Assembly (NCBI RefSeq): GCF_001653235.2
Contig: NW_019154045.1
Location: 372,001-436,000 of the forward strand
Reading direction: 5' to 3'
DNA from: Pochonia chlamydosporia 170
Lineage: Eukaryota; Ascomycota; Sordariomycetes; Hypocreales; Clavicipitaceae
DNA length: 64,000 nucleotides
In this document: positions 41,628 through 52,767 of the stretch, piece by piece
Layout of the letters: each line of letters starts with the position of its first letter
How positions within the stretch are numbered: the first letter of the stretch is position 1
Translations under genes and position numbers: made by a program
Notes under the pieces: generated by a model
What the model was told of the DNA's origin: nothing
The model's database searches: none
Seen by the model: the letters and a program-made list of their open reading frames with translations, nothing else

Positions 41628-44295
41628 ATGGAGCCGCCTGCGAGACCTTCGTCTCATAACCTCTTTGAGGTCTACCTGCGTCTGCGTCCACCGCCACCCG
41701 GCGCAACGCAAACAGATCGCATCTTGAACGTCGAGTCGCCCGAAGACACGACCAAGTCGCATCCGTCGCACATTACTCTGAACCCACCGACTGATAGACG
41801 GCGAGCGATTGAAAAGTTTGCGTTTACGAGAGTGTTCGAGGATGATGCTTCTCAGCTGGATGTTTTTCATTGCACGGAGATTGCGTCCCTGGCTGAGGGT
41901 GTTCTGGCGCCTCAGGGTGGTGAAGGGACGGATGCTGTTGTTGCGACGCTTGGAGTGACGGGCTCCGGAAAGGTGCGTTATCATTACGGGAAAACATGAT
42001 GGTATTGACGTCGTGTCTGATACATGTCTGTTTAGACACACACTATCCTAGGGTCAAAGTCCCAGCGAGGCCTTACCCAACTCGCTCTCGACGTCCTCTT
42101 CCGATCGATCGGACCCAATATGCTGGAATCAGCATCACTTCCATCAGTTATCGAGTCTCTCCAGGCATGCGATCCGTCTGAATCGATTCTCTCAGCGGCA
42201 ACGTACTTCCTCGAGTCAACGTTTGCTGATCCATCTGGCCACTCGCGAGCACCTTCACGAGCTGCGACTCCTATGCTGGTACGACCGTCCGAGCCGTGTA
42301 TTTCTTTTGCTCATCCTCACAACTTGGTACATTTGACGTATCGCAATTCCAGTCTGGCAGTCCAGATACCAGGAAGTTATCCAGAGTCAGCGACGACAAG
42401 CCCGAAGAGTGTCAGGCTTGTCAGCGAAACCGAGCAGAATCGTCAGTTGAGGGAGCACTAGGAAAGCTTCGTTCAACTAAGAGGTCCGCTCGTGTCGAAT
42501 TCTCATAATTTCGTCACTACAGCCCCAGTGTCACTACCCAAGCGGGAGAAGAAGCAACATCACTTCATGTCCTCTACTGCAACTGCGCGTGTAAGAAATG
42601 TAACTAAACAAGAAGTCAAGGGCGATCACGGTGTCTTGTCTCCTGGACCAAGACGAAACCTAGCGAGACCGTCAGCGCTTCCTCAGATACCCGACATCAG
42701 CGGCATCAACATTTCCTGCGACCCTTCTTCAGAATACGCCATTGTTGTGTCCATGTACGAGGTCCACAACGACAGAATTTACGACCTTCTCACACCTGCT
42801 TCTAAATCCGCCGCCACCAAAGAGTTCCGTCGCCGGCCTCTCCTCTTCAAGTCGACGGAGCTGTCACCTGATCGAAAGGTTGTCGCTGGATTGCGTAAAG
42901 TAGTTTGCGCCTCGTTCAAAGATGCCATCATGGTGCTCGAAGCTGGCCTATTGGAGCGCCGTGTTGCTGGTACCGGCAGCAACAGCGTTTCCAGCAGAAG
43001 TCATGGTTTCTTCTGCTTCGAGGTCAAAAAGCGTGCCAGAAGCAGAAGACCTGGTCCTTGGGGTGGCAGCAAGCTCACTATTGTTGATCTGGCGGGCAGT
43101 GAGCGTGCTCGTGAGGCAAAGACTCAGGGTGCTACCCTAGTTGAGGCCGGTAAGATCAATGAGAGCTTGATGTATCTGGGACAGTGTCTGCAGACGCAGA
43201 GTGAGCTATCGACTTCAACCAAGGTGCGTTCAAATCGACTCAAAGCTGTCATCTATGTGTGTGTATGGCCTATACTAACCCTAGCACCAGCCAAATGTCG
43301 TTCCCTACCGTCAGTGTAAACTGACTGAACTACTCTTTTCTAACTCGTTCCCCTCCTCGTCGTCCTCAGCACATCCTCATGCTCCTCGTCGTAACCCGCA
43401 ACGAGGTGTCATGATTGTAACTGCCGACCCCAGGGGTGATTTCAACGCAACCTCTCAAATCCTGAGATATAGTGCTCTCGCACGAGAAGTCACCGTTCCT
43501 CGCATTCCATCCATCACGGCGACCATTCTCGCCCAAGCACCGCCGACTGGAAACCCACGATCAATCAGTCCAGTTCAGCAACACCAGCGACACTTTGTGC
43601 CACCAGGATCATCCGGTTCATACAGGAACCACACACCGCCTATGAACGTCGACGAACGCGCGACTATGGAGATTGCCGCTTTGGAAATCGCTAGGATGAG
43701 TGATGAAATCGACCAACTTCGGGCAGAGGTTGACGAGCAATTGGAAGCACGCATAACTGCCGAAGCCCACTTGCTGAGCATGGAAGATCGCATGCTAGAT
43801 CTTGAGGCGGCTATTCGCGATGACTGCGCCACAGAGTTTGAGCAGCGTCTCATGCTGGAATTGGCTCGTTTCAAGGCTTCAATGACGCTGGAGCAAGAGC
43901 GGAACGACGAGCACTGGGACCGCAAGGTGGACATTTTGGAGCGAGGTCTGGATAACCTGGACGAGAGTGACGGCGACAAGGAGAACGTACTTGTGGAAGA
44001 TCTTACGCAAGAAGTCGAGCGTCTCCGAAGAGAAAACGCCATCCTGAAGCGTGAATTGGCAGGCCGCAGTCCCACCAAGCGCAAGCCCCTTGAAGAGAGA
44101 GAAGATTTCTCACCGGCCACTGCTACCACTTCGAAGGAGGGTGTAGCTAACCTCGGGAAGAAGTTGGAGCGAATGCGCGTTAGCACCGATAGTTCGAGGG
44201 CAGCGAGCGGTGCGAGTACTGGGAATGGAAGCCCGAAGAAGATGAGGAAGCTGGGAAGCGCCAAGCGATGGGAGGAGGCGAAAGAGGAGTTGTAG
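41628..44295 (+). CDS. kinesin-like motor protein (kinesin-6-like, tentative)
   Basis: Multi-exon. Clear exons are 41628-41972, 42036-42278, one beginning at 42353, one from 42523 to 43223, and 43291-44295. The junction between the third and fourth is unresolved: donors at 42411, 42420 or 42492 keep frame. The motor domain shows the P-loop TGSGKTHT split by intron 1, preceded by a Val where Gln is usual (GVTGSGKT). It also has YEVHNDRIYDLL, switch I NSVSSRSH, switch II DLAGSE, INESLMYLG and PYRQCKLTELLF. A long insertion between the P-loop and YEV, and the QCLQ ending, recall kinesin-6 (KIF20/Klp9). The C-terminal third is coiled coil (about EIAALEIARMSDEIDQLRAE onward) and ends in a basic Ser-rich tail. 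The likely role is mitotic-spindle midzone motility. Confidence 0.8.
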
Positions 44296-44665
44296 GCTGA
44301 TTGCTTGTTGCGTTGGGGATAGACCTTTGTGAAGATTTTGTTGATTGACAAAGCAAAGTTGGACAATAATACCCTTGTGTTGTTTGGTATACAGGGATTG
44401 GAGTTGGGATGCTCTCTCGGTCATATTCGGCATATTGGCAGTAAATTTTATCATGTTTTAATCCAACTTTTTTGTTGAGACTGAATGTGCCAGTCGTGCT
44501 TCACTTTTTTGCTATTTGGTCTGTAACTGTGGTTGAGTACATGTCAACGCTGTGGTATATATTAAGACTAAGGTAAATGACATCTATATGCAATGCATTA
44601 ATTACTTCGTCAGATAGCAAAATGATGGCTTCTGGCTCCCCACACATGTCACACCAACACGGCCA
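44296..44665. other. convergent 3' intergenic region
   Basis: 3' UTRs of the kinesin gene and the minus-strand tetraspan gene. No gene seen. Confidence 0.4.
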
Positions 44666-45868
44666 CTACTGAGCTGTTCCCGGAGTGTAATATTCCCTAA
44701 CAGCAGGCTCAGACTGCGCCGGATTCTTTCCATTACCACCCATCTCAGTGGCGGTTGGCTGCGGCTCTTGAGGTGCAGGCGCAGCACGAGTATGAGCCAT
44801 CATCATGGGCTGCACCTGGGTCATCGGAGCATGGCCCATGGGCATATACTGTTGCTGAGGCTGCTGCTGAGGCTGCTGCTGAAGAGGCTGTTGACCGGGA
44901 GCAACGTACCATCCCTGAGGAGGAGGAGCCCAGTATGGTGTAGAGGCAATGACGACGCTTCGCTTCCACCTGTTGCGGATGTTTGTATCCGTACAGGCAA
45001 TGATGAAGATGACGATTTCGAAAAAGGCAAGAATCAAAACGAGGGCCGTCGATCCCACCATCATGGGATCCTGGTTTCTGAGACACCGCTCATATCTGCT
45101 GCTGCTGGAGCTGACGCTGCTGCAGTCGCCGTAGTCCCAGGGCTGCGTGACATATACGGCGAGAATGGATCCAACAATGACGGCTCCGAGCCAGAGGCAG
45201 AGACAAACACCGACATGGGCGCCGGGATGGATGCCGGCTTTCCAATTGCGAGAGCAACGGACGATGAGTTCAACGAAACTCCAGACAAGGGCTACAGCGA
45301 ACTGGAGAAACAGGATTAGTATCTAGACGCAAGAAGGAAGGCAGAGAACAGAAAGACATACAACTGGGCCGGCAGACATGGCGGGAATATAACGGTCAAA
45401 GTCGTCGTAGTAGTAATATCTTGAGCTGGAGCTGTAATTTCTGTACGGGGAACGTCCAAGGAGCGAAAAGGCGAAGCCCATGCCAATGATGCAAATGATG
45501 ATGACAATCACATGGAGAATATCCTTGGTCACCTTTCGCTTGTTCGACTCGGGCGGCTGTTGAAAAGGTGCCGGGACGGTCATGTATGTGACTGGTTGTT
45601 GGCCATTTGGCATGTTCACCGGTGCCTGCTGCTGTTGCATCTGGCGCAGCTGCTGGGGAGCAGTCTGGTCGTATGGAACATAGTGAGATCCATAGGATTG
45701 GGGATACAGGCCGTAGGGACTCTGGACGGAGTTGGTATCGGTTGTTGATGCTCGCTGGGCGGGATGGACCAGAGGCGATGGCTCTCGCGGTTGAGTCGAG
45801 GGAGATACAGACGACTGGATTGGCGAGACGGTCTGCGGGTCAGTCTGGGACGACTGTTCCGGAGCCAT
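44666..45868 (-). CDS. tetraspan membrane protein with Gln/Pro-rich tails
   Basis: Two exons, complement(44666-45301, 45362-45868), with a 60-nt intron at phase 0, give 380 aa. The N-terminal 115 residues are polar and rich in Ser, Gln and Pro. Four hydrophobic segments follow at about 116-137 (LHVIVIIICIIGMGFAFSLL), 170-184 (FAVALVWSFVELIV), 198-220 (VCLCLWLGAVIVGSILAVYV) and 249-273 (ALVLILAFFEIVIFIIACT). The C-terminal tail has QQ-rich repeats and PYWAPPPQGWYV. The design (four spans, Tyr-rich first loop, long disordered Pro/Gln tails) resembles fungal MARVEL-like plasma-membrane proteins. I cannot name a function. The start at MAPEQSS was preferred; the frame is open further upstream without an ATG context. 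Confidence 0.75.
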
Positions 45869-46915
45869 GTTTCGATCGCGGGATTTGCGCGTGGTGTTTT
45901 GGCCGGTTGGCGATCGTGGTGGTGTCTTGGATGGGTGGAGGAGTGTGGTCAAAGACAGCGGGAAGCGAGTGACTGTCGCGAAAGCAAGAAGCGAGAAAAC
46001 GAAAGACAAGATTCAACAACGAGAGAGATGAATCGTGAATTAAAAGGCAACGAAGGCACAAAAAAAAAAGGAACAAGTGACGATCAGGCAGATGCGCCCC
46101 CAAGTTTGAATCAAGGTTGGGTTGGGCCTCGCTGAACAGAGCCTCACGAATTCTCGCCACGAGCTAGCAGACAGAATTTTGCTGTCCCTCGTCTCGGCGA
46201 CTTCTACATCAAGACCTGGACCGGCCCAGACACACAAACCATTTGTCGCTCATGGCTCAGAGGAAATGCTCAGCCTCGCTTATCCCCCCCCCCGTGTCGA
46301 ACGGCTCGTGCTCATCTTAGCTTCATCCCTAGTTAGAACCGAGGAGGAGTCAGAGTCATGGCCATTGGAAGAAGAAAAGAGGTGACCCCTGGTGGAGAGC
46401 CACTTTTACTGGGCTGGCTTGGCTGTTCTTATGCAACCTATACTGTTCTGGGCTGGGGTGGGATTCTGGCCCCTGGTATTTTTAGATTAATTGCTTGGCG
46501 GGTTTAACAGGCCAGCTGAGTTGTGATGATGGCTTTTGAGGCGGTCAGTTGCTTTTTTTTTGTTGACGTATGCGTGAGGTTCTCGGTAGTTGATGTTGGG
46601 TACAAGTTGACAGCAATTGGGTTTGGCGTTCTGGGAAACTAGACATGGGAGATATAGTTGAGTCAACGTAGTCACGAATGAGCATTGTGATTTTGTAGCT
46701 GAGGCGGAAATTAATGGTTGTGTGTTGTTACCGATCTGGAAATGACCGATGGCCCGTTTATGCGATGAGATGTTCCTGGCAACTGAACAAGTTGATGGAA
46801 CTCCAATGCACAGAGCAAAGTTGTTTCACATGCACAGTGATACTGAGGAAACAGAATACAATGACTAGATTGTTTGTGTAAAGGGAGTCGCAATGTTTGC
46901 AACCAACTAAATTTG
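45869..46915. other. intergenic region
   Basis: Promoter of the tetraspan gene and 3' side of the GFA gene. Contains a C9 run near 46290. No gene seen. Confidence 0.35.
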
Positions 46916-47356
46916 TTACTTGACGTAGTCTTGCATATCCTCTGGCAACCCGTCATACTGCTCACCATCATCCCGTATCTTGTACCAACTCGGGCACTCA
47001 GCAACATATATGTGACGCTGAACCCGAGGAATAGTTCCCCCAGACCTCTTTTCATCAATAGACGTTGCCACGATGCCAACTTCCTCCGGCACACCTCTGT
47101 ATGTCATGGTCAGCGGTGCATGACACACCCTGCAGACAGTCCGCGTCGCAAAGTCAGAAAACTTCAACTCGACGAGATCTTCATCCCGAATCCAATTTAG
47201 ATCTTGTCGGCGAATATTTGTCCAAGGTGCGAATGGGGCGCCGTGCAATAAGCGGCACATGGAACAGTAGCAAAATGTCATGCCGTATGCTGGTTCGGAG
47301 CTGGAGTATGCAACTTGGCCGCAGTAGCAGCCGCCTTGTACTGCTGGTTTTGTCAT
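46916..47356 (-). CDS. GFA/CENP-V-type zinc protein
   Basis: A 146-aa intronless protein that is essentially one GFA-type domain. Zinc-binding cysteines are GGCYCGQV (residues 9-16), then CYCSMCR (about 29-35) and CRVCHAPL (about 75-82). Between them lie FAPWTNI and RDEDLVELKFS. The C-terminal HIYVAECPSWYKI is the usual closing segment. Members include glutathione-dependent formaldehyde-activating enzyme and the CENP-V group. Most fungal single-domain copies are uncharacterised, and an S-hydroxymethylglutathione role is possible but unproven. It is probably cytosolic. Confidence 0.9.
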   Translation of the reverse strand: MTKPAVQGGCYCGQVAYSSSEPAYGMTFCYCSMCRLLHGAPFAPWTNIRRQDLNWIRDEDLVELKFSDFATRTVCRVCHAPLTMTYRGVPEEVGIVATSIDEKRSGGTIPRVQRHIYVAECPSWYKIRDDGEQYDGLPEDMQDYVK

Positions 47357-48018
47357 TATGCGATTTTATGCGTGATGGGGAGTTTGCAGGTCAATTTGGA
47401 TGAGAGAGTTGAGGCGCACGAAATTATTTGGAATGACATGGAGTTTGAAGGGGATCGCAAAGGCGGCATTGACATCTGGTGGCGCATTGTAATGAGGTCA
47501 ACATGATCTCAATGCTGGATCTGGGTGAGCGGCCAGTTCCACCAATTCTACACTGGAAAGTTACATCCATCTACTTTTGCGTCGATAGTTGTAGGCCGGT
47601 TAGCCGTTTTGGTTGATTCACATTCCTTTGTTCAGTGGCGACAATCTGATGCTGGTCGCTGAGACTCTTGCTTGCCTTCACCAGAAGTTTTGCACTACAG
47701 CAATAAGTTAGCGTCGTAACAATATCGCGCCGGTGATATGTATCATCGTCATTAGCTATCTAATCATGTTTATCATCTCCGGCTTCTTTAGGCAAACATT
47801 ATATTCGCAGTCAAGCAGAACATGAAGCGTCAGCTTCCTGGTTACCACGTCAACGGCCAGTGTTACACCAAATGATGGTCCACTTGCGATTCACGACGAC
47901 AATGAGCATGGGTTTCGCCATCGCCTTTCCACTGAAAATTAGAGCCTGCCAAACGCAACTGAAAGTGAATTACTTTAAATTGTGACATCACTCGGTAGCT
48001 ACCTGTAGGGAATGGGCT
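47357..48018. other. divergent intergenic region
   Basis: Holds promoters of the GFA gene (minus) and the prenyl diphosphate synthase gene (plus). No gene seen. Confidence 0.4.
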
Positions 48019-49102
48019 ATGGATGCTCTCAAGGACGAGCTTCACACGGCATATGCCAGCCTAAACGCAACATTCGGAGATCATCTTGCATCTCAGGGTC
48101 TTGATAACTCGTTAATTGACCACTTCAGCGAGGTAAATGCGCTTCCGACCCTTGTCCCTGCCGTTCAAGCCTAACTTGTCGTAGTGCTTCTCTGCAAATG
48201 TTGGAACCGGCAAGCTCCATAGGGGATTGGCAACGCTGTACATTGGGAAGCAGCTTGCAAATAATGAAGTAAACGCAGAACAAACGCAGCAACTTTGCGT
48301 TCTAGCCTGGCTTGTGGAGATGCTCGGAGCGCACTACTTGATTCTAGACGACATAATGGACGAATCGACAACACGCCGTGGTGAGCCATGTTGGTACCGC
48401 CAACCACACGTCGGTCTCATGGCCATCAATGATGCATGCATCCTGAAATCTGCCATCTTCTTTTTCCTCAAGAAGTTCTTCCGCCAGCATCCCGCCTATG
48501 TCAACCTAGTCGAGCTCTTTCTCGACCTGGGACTTCACACTGAAGTGGGCCAGCTGGGCGATCTCGCTGCTGCCAAGGAAGAGGACATTGCAAAATTTAC
48601 CATGGAAAAATACTGGTCCATCGTCAGGGACAAGTCTTCATACAGCATATCCGGACCGGTTCTACTCGCTTTGGAGTACTGGCAACTTGCAACACCCAAG
48701 AACCTGCAGCAGACTCACAATTTTGCAGTAGCACTGGGAGAGTATTTCCAGGTGAACGATGATTATGTCGATGTATACGGAGATTATGCGGTCACCGGAA
48801 AACACGGGACGGATATTCAGGATAACAAATGCACATGGTTCATTATTGAAGCACTGTCTCGGGCAAACGATGAGCAAAGATGCGACCTTTTAGGAAACTA
48901 TGGAAAGAGGGACTCGTCTCAGGTTGATATAGTGAAAAGAGTCTTCAACGAGCTGCAGTTACAGGAGGTGTTTAGGGAATATGAAGGAAAACAAAGAGCC
49001 AAGATTGAAGGTATAATTGCAGCTGTGGATGAAAGTGAGGGATTGAAGGGTGAGATATTCCTTACTCTGTTTAATGGGTTTAGAAAGGGACGACAATTTT
49101 GA
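48019..49102 (+). CDS. farnesyl/geranylgeranyl diphosphate synthase-like protein (paralogue)
   Basis: Two exons, 48019-48132 and 48185-49102, with a 52-nt intron at phase 0, give 343 aa, the length of fungal farnesyl diphosphate synthases. It condenses isopentenyl diphosphate with allylic diphosphates. The first Asp-rich motif is DDIMDESTTRRG and the second is DDYVDVYGD, both complete for Mg binding. Also visible are GTGKLHRG in place of the usual GGK-NRG, CVLAWLVEMLGAHYLILDD, VGQLGDL, and GTDIQDNKCTWFIIEAL near the C-terminal third. The residue before DDIMD is Leu and the fourth and fifth positions upstream are not the bulky aromatics of strict C15 enzymes, so chain length is uncertain. Divergence from the housekeeping enzyme suggests a secondary-metabolism copy, but no terpene cyclase is nearby. 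Confidence 0.85.
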
Positions 49103-49339
49103 GTGGTCGGTGTTGAGTAGAGGAGTAGTTTCCGCTATTTACAATTCACGGAACTTGACGTCTTTGACCTCCTGCTGTGCTCTGTAGAAGGCAGGGGTTC
49201 ACAGTGATGGTAATTGAGCGAAACACTTACAAACAACCCACACGAAGGCTTTCTTAGACGTCTTGTCAGAGTCAAAGTGTTTCATCTTGGCTCTTGAACC
49301 TCAATTATCACCACCCTCGGCCACCAAATAGGGTCAACG
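49103..49339. other. short intergenic region before tRNA-Lys
   Basis: 3' UTR of the prenyl synthase gene and upstream sequence of the tRNA. Nothing else seen. Confidence 0.4.
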
Positions 49340-49424
49340 GCCCGGTTAGCTCAATCGGTAGAGCGTGAGACTCTTACGAGTACACGAAATCTCAAGGTTG
49401 CGGGTTCGACCCCCGCATCGGGCT
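49340..49424 (+). tRNA. tRNA-Lys (CUU) with 11-nt intron
   Basis: The acceptor stem GCCCGGT pairs with ATCGGGC, followed by discriminator T. The D arm (AGCTCAATCGGTAGAGC) and T arm (GCGGGTTCGACCCCCGC) are canonical. The anticodon stem TGAGA/TCTCA encloses the loop CTCTTAA with anticodon CTT. An 11-nt intron (CGAGTACACGA) sits just after position 37, the normal place for a eukaryotic tRNA intron. A T-run downstream (TTTTCC, later T9) can end Pol III transcription. Confidence 0.93.
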
Positions 49425-49907
49425 TTTCCTATAGTTACATATATGATTGAGATACCTAGTTGGCTTCTTTTTTGCGTTTTTTTTTTTAAAACCTTTCTCT
49501 CTATTGTCTTCGGCCCTCTTGTTGACTTGGAGCAAACTGACTACTCATTTAGTGTGTTCCGGTGTCGTCCATAGTAGCATCTACCTGCCTGGTGGTGTTC
49601 GAATACAAAAACATACGAAGAGCGCCAATGAGTACCGAAAACTAGCCAGTACCTAAGAAGGTACAGCGGAAGGCCAGAAACATTAAATTTTGCGAGGATT
49701 ATTGCATATTGCAAACGCGGCAACCAACATCTAGGTATCTTCGTATTTATTACCCGAGACCATACATCACCACGACCAACTGCACAAAGTTCCTGGCTTG
49801 CAATACGAATTGTTTCAATAAAAAAGGGACTCTGATTTGGAAAATGAACTAGGTCTAGTTTCTATGCAAAGGCTGAAAAAAAAAAAAAATTCAACCAAAA
49901 AAACATA
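49425..49907. other. intergenic region between two tRNAs
   Basis: AT-rich with homopolymer runs (T9 near 49480, A14 near 49876). A minus A-run next to the tRNA-Arg 3' end serves as its Pol III terminator. No gene seen. Confidence 0.4.
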
Positions 49908-49979
49908 CGATCCCGCCAGGACTCGAACCTGGAACCTCAACCACCGGAAAGTCACACTCTGCCATTGAGCTACGAGACC
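49908..49979 (-). tRNA. tRNA-Arg (CCG)
   Basis: Seventy-two nt on the minus strand. The acceptor stem GGTCTCG pairs with CGGGATC with two G-U pairs, and the discriminator is G. The D arm contains GCTCAATGGCAGAGT, and the T arm is CCAGG-TTCGAGT-CCTGG. The anticodon stem TGACT/GGTTG (wobble pairs) encloses the loop TTCCGGT, anticodon CCG. No intron. T-rich sequence follows on the transcribed strand (A-run at 49894-49903 as seen on plus). Confidence 0.85.
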
Positions 49980-50647
49980 AAGTATGTGGGGTTACGGTCA
50001 CAGTTATATTTTATAAAGCCTCGCAAGTTCTTGATGTAGACCGACTTAATTTCACCATCGCGGCTTCGGCTTCAATGGACTAGTATCCAGAATCACTAGT
50101 CAGCGGATATCTTTCGTTTACCGATACATGGCTGGGCGTATTCGCTGGTGGTGAGGTCACGGTAGGTCGACGTGTGGAATGACATTGAGGTTATGAAAGA
50201 ATGAGTGGATGATGGCCTTTCTCTTAGAGTGCAGCCTGTTATGTGTTCGTGGCCGTTGTCAAATGTTGAAGGGAAGATCCATGCAGAGACAGCAATGGCT
50301 ATCAACCGGAATGACATTCGGCGGGCAGTACCAATTGCTTTTATTTCCTTCGTCTGGCTAGCTGGGACTAACGACAGAATGTAAGGTAGCGAGGGTAATG
50401 ACAATCCGAATGAATACTTGTCACTAATAGAATTTGTTATGTCCGGTGCATGACATTGACGTGGTTGCTTCTCTCTTTACATCACGAACCGTTTGGCAAG
50501 TCCCGAGATGACCGACATGTAAAGCTCAACTTTAATATTAAATTCATGGCCTATCGTATACCCATTAGAGAGCTCCCAGAGCCGCTCGGCTACCCAGTTG
50601 CCGTTATACCGTCAACACACTGATCCCAATTCAATTGACCCCAACAT
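49980..50647. other. intergenic region
   Basis: A minus frame at 50096-50404 has no recognised motif or good start context. Otherwise nothing seen. The right end is the 3' UTR of the Gly-rich protein gene. Confidence 0.35.
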
Positions 50648-51295
50648 CTACAAAAGTCCGGGGATGAGAGCACCACCCAAAAGGCCGCCCTTCTTGCCAC
50701 CGGTCAAACCTCCAGTCAAACCTCCCGTCAATCCTCCCAAGGTGTCGGTGAGGCCACCCAGAGTGCCACCAAGACCGCCCTTACCACCAGTCAGGCCACC
50801 AGTGAGGCCGTCAACGGTGCTGCCAACGCTTCCAAGAGTGTTTCCCAAAATACCTCCCTTATCTCCGCCTTTCTCGCCACCAGTCAAACCCCCAGTCAAG
50901 CCGCTGAGAGCGTCAGTAACACCCTTCGTGGCACCCTTTGCAGTGTCAGTTACTCCCGAGAGGGCACCCTTGGCGCCATCGGTAGCACCTTTGGTAGCAC
51001 CGGTAACGTCGCCGAGAGCTCCCTTTGCGGTGTCAGTCACACCACTGAGGGCAGAGGTAGCAGCGTCAGCAGGGCCGTCCTGTGTATCTCGCTTGTGCAT
51101 GCTCATGCCCTCCATGAACTTGTCGAAAGTCTCCATCTCCTCCTTGCTGAGGCCGAGAGCGGCCTTGTTGTCGTGAAGAATCTGGACGGCCTTCATCTGG
51201 CGGTCGTCGAGCATGGCTGTGGAAGTGCCGGTAGGGGCGGCGAGGGTAACACCCGCAAAGAGGGAGAGAACAACGGCGACAAAGCTGGACTTCAT
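50648..51295 (-). CDS. secreted Gly-rich repeat protein
   Basis: A 215-aa intronless protein. The start at 51295 (MKSSFVAVVLSLFAGVTLAA) is a textbook signal peptide. A short globular-looking part follows (AVQILHDNKAALGLSKEEME, FMEGMSMHKRD). A Lys-Arg at the end of it could be a Kex2 site. From about residue 80 the chain is low-complexity, with first-half repeats of the type GVTDTAKGA-GDVTGATKGA and second-half repeats built on GGLTGG (at least eight copies, with GGKGG inserts). The C-terminus is GALIPGLL. It looks like an extracellular or cell-surface protein whose repeats could vary in number. I see no enzymatic domain. A TATA box lies at 51443-51449. Confidence 0.8.
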   Translation of the reverse strand: MKSSFVAVVLSLFAGVTLAAPTGTSTAMLDDRQMKAVQILHDNKAALGLSKEEMETFDKFMEGMSMHKRDTQDGPADAATSALSGVTDTAKGALGDVTGATKGATDGAKGALSGVTDTAKGATKGVTDALSGLTGGLTGGEKGGDKGGILGNTLGSVGSTVDGLTGGLTGGKGGLGGTLGGLTDTLGGLTGGLTGGLTGGKKGGLLGGALIPGLL

Positions 51296-51442
51296 TTTGG
51301 CGGTTGTATGTAAACTTTCTTTGTATGTATAAAGAAGCTGATGGGTATAAGCGGTTGGGATGGGTATCAGGAAAGTTGAGATGGTTGTGGTTTGGACTGG
51401 TCCTACTTCTTTAAGATAGGCAAGGTTGGTACCAAGCTGCCG

Positions 51443-51449
51443 TTTTATA
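51443..51449 (-). promoter_or_regulatory. TATA box of Gly-rich protein gene
   Basis: TATAAAA on the minus strand, about 150 bp before the ATG at 51295. Confidence 0.45.
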
Positions 51450-52377
51450 TTCATTCGACTGTGCTCTTTTCATTTCCTAAACTGGCCTTATTCTAGCGGA
51501 GGCATTGGCAAAATCGAGAGGCTGCTTGATGGAATCCCATTGTGAACATCGCGGTGGTGCAGTATGCGAAAGTGGAATGCAACAAGTCGCAAGCTGGTTC
51601 ATTCTGACGTAGTTGATTCACAAAGGGAGAGCAAATGGCAACAGGTCAGCAAGTGCCGTTACCCAGAGAGCCTGGTGGGTTTGCTCTTGACACAACATGA
51701 CAGAGGCAGCTGTTTCGTACAGTTTATGCTTCTGCGTAGGTGGTGGGAAATGGTTACTATAGCTGTAAGGAATGTAATGGATATGTGGCCCGCTGAAGTG
51801 AATGCGTTACGTACGCTGCTGCTGGTTGTTTGGCGGGCTGTAGGATGTGATCATCTGAATCATTTCTGCGATCGACTTCCGATCGACGCTCCAATCGATG
51901 GCGTCGTGCCAAGTGCCTGTGCCTTGCCGATTTATTCAAGGGGGGGTTTGGTGGGCATCCCAATTGCCCTAGATACTGTCTCTGACAACTGGAACTAAAC
52001 CGTTGAACTAAACCTGTTGATCGGTGACCAGTCACAGGAACTGGGCTTGCAGTTGAGTTTGGTGGAGTTGATTAGTTGCAGTTGGGACAAGTTTGAATGC
52101 ATTCCAACTAATTGAGTCAAGGCGCGGGACGATGTTTCGTAATGCATTGCGGGCGCAATTTGTACATTCTGAAGCTGTTGGCACAGATACAAGTGCAAAG
52201 TGAAGTGTCAAAGTCAAGACTCTTTGGGTTTTGTAGAGAGTCGACTCCGTGTCTCCAAAACCGAGGTGGGATAACTCAATCAACGCGTTGACACTGGGTG
52301 CTTTTGCCAACACATGACACAGAATGGATGAATTAAGCATGTAGGTTTACTTGATAGAGAGACATTGAATCCCCATA
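51450..52377. other. intergenic region
   Basis: Overlapping short frames on both strands (51564-51998 plus, 51757-52340 minus). No motif recognised and no gene supported. Confidence 0.35.
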
Positions 52378-52767
52378 TTAAAGAATCAGCTGTGCCTGTA
52401 GATCATTTTCTCCTGCTTTATTATGCGTACAGAATGTTGCACCAAGTCGCATGGGCTGGCCAAGCATAAACATTATCTCGTAGTGTACAGCCAATTGATG
52501 ATTGCTCATGCCGTATGCTAACAAATGCCGCCACATTTTTGGCCAAACTCTATACATCTGAACTGCGGGATGCGTGCACTCTGGTGGCGACCATCTTAGA
52601 GTGAGGTTTAGAATGCCGCAGGGTCGGGACTCCTTCTGCTTGAGCAGAGAGCCATTCAGATTAAATGATGCCAAGTAATAAAGCAGCATATCCTTTGGCT
52701 TGAATGAGGATACAATTACAAATACTGTCAAGCAAAGATTGTTGTGGGCCGTCGCCAAGCATGGCAC
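52378..52767 (-). CDS. possible hypothetical protein or relic
   Basis: A 129-codon minus-strand frame. The C-terminal half reads smoothly (MYRVWPKMWRHLLAYGMSNH, then MFMLGQPMRLGATFCTHNKA) and may be the end of an otherwise lost conserved protein. The N-terminal half has no clear structure. No family recognised. Confidence 0.25.
   Translation of the reverse strand: MPCLATAHNNLCLTVFVIVSSFKPKDMLLYYLASFNLNGSLLKQKESRPCGILNLTLRWSPPECTHPAVQMYRVWPKMWRHLLAYGMSNHQLAVHYEIMFMLGQPMRLGATFCTHNKAGENDLQAQLIL

Noticed and set aside
43575..44366. 263-codon minus-strand frame
   Set aside because: Antisense to the kinesin coiled coil; Ser/Arg-rich composition is a shadow effect.
44768..45319. 183-codon plus-strand frame
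   Set aside because: Antisense to the tetraspan gene; Gln/Pro-rich repeats open the opposite strand.
50096..50404. 102-codon minus-strand frame near the tRNA genes
   Set aside because: No motif, poor composition and no conserved-looking structure.
50648..51295. Gly-rich secreted protein as a ribosomal-peptide precursor for the UstYa enzyme
   Set aside because: Only one Lys-Arg site and no repeated core between cleavage sites. The UstYa gene is 18 kb away.
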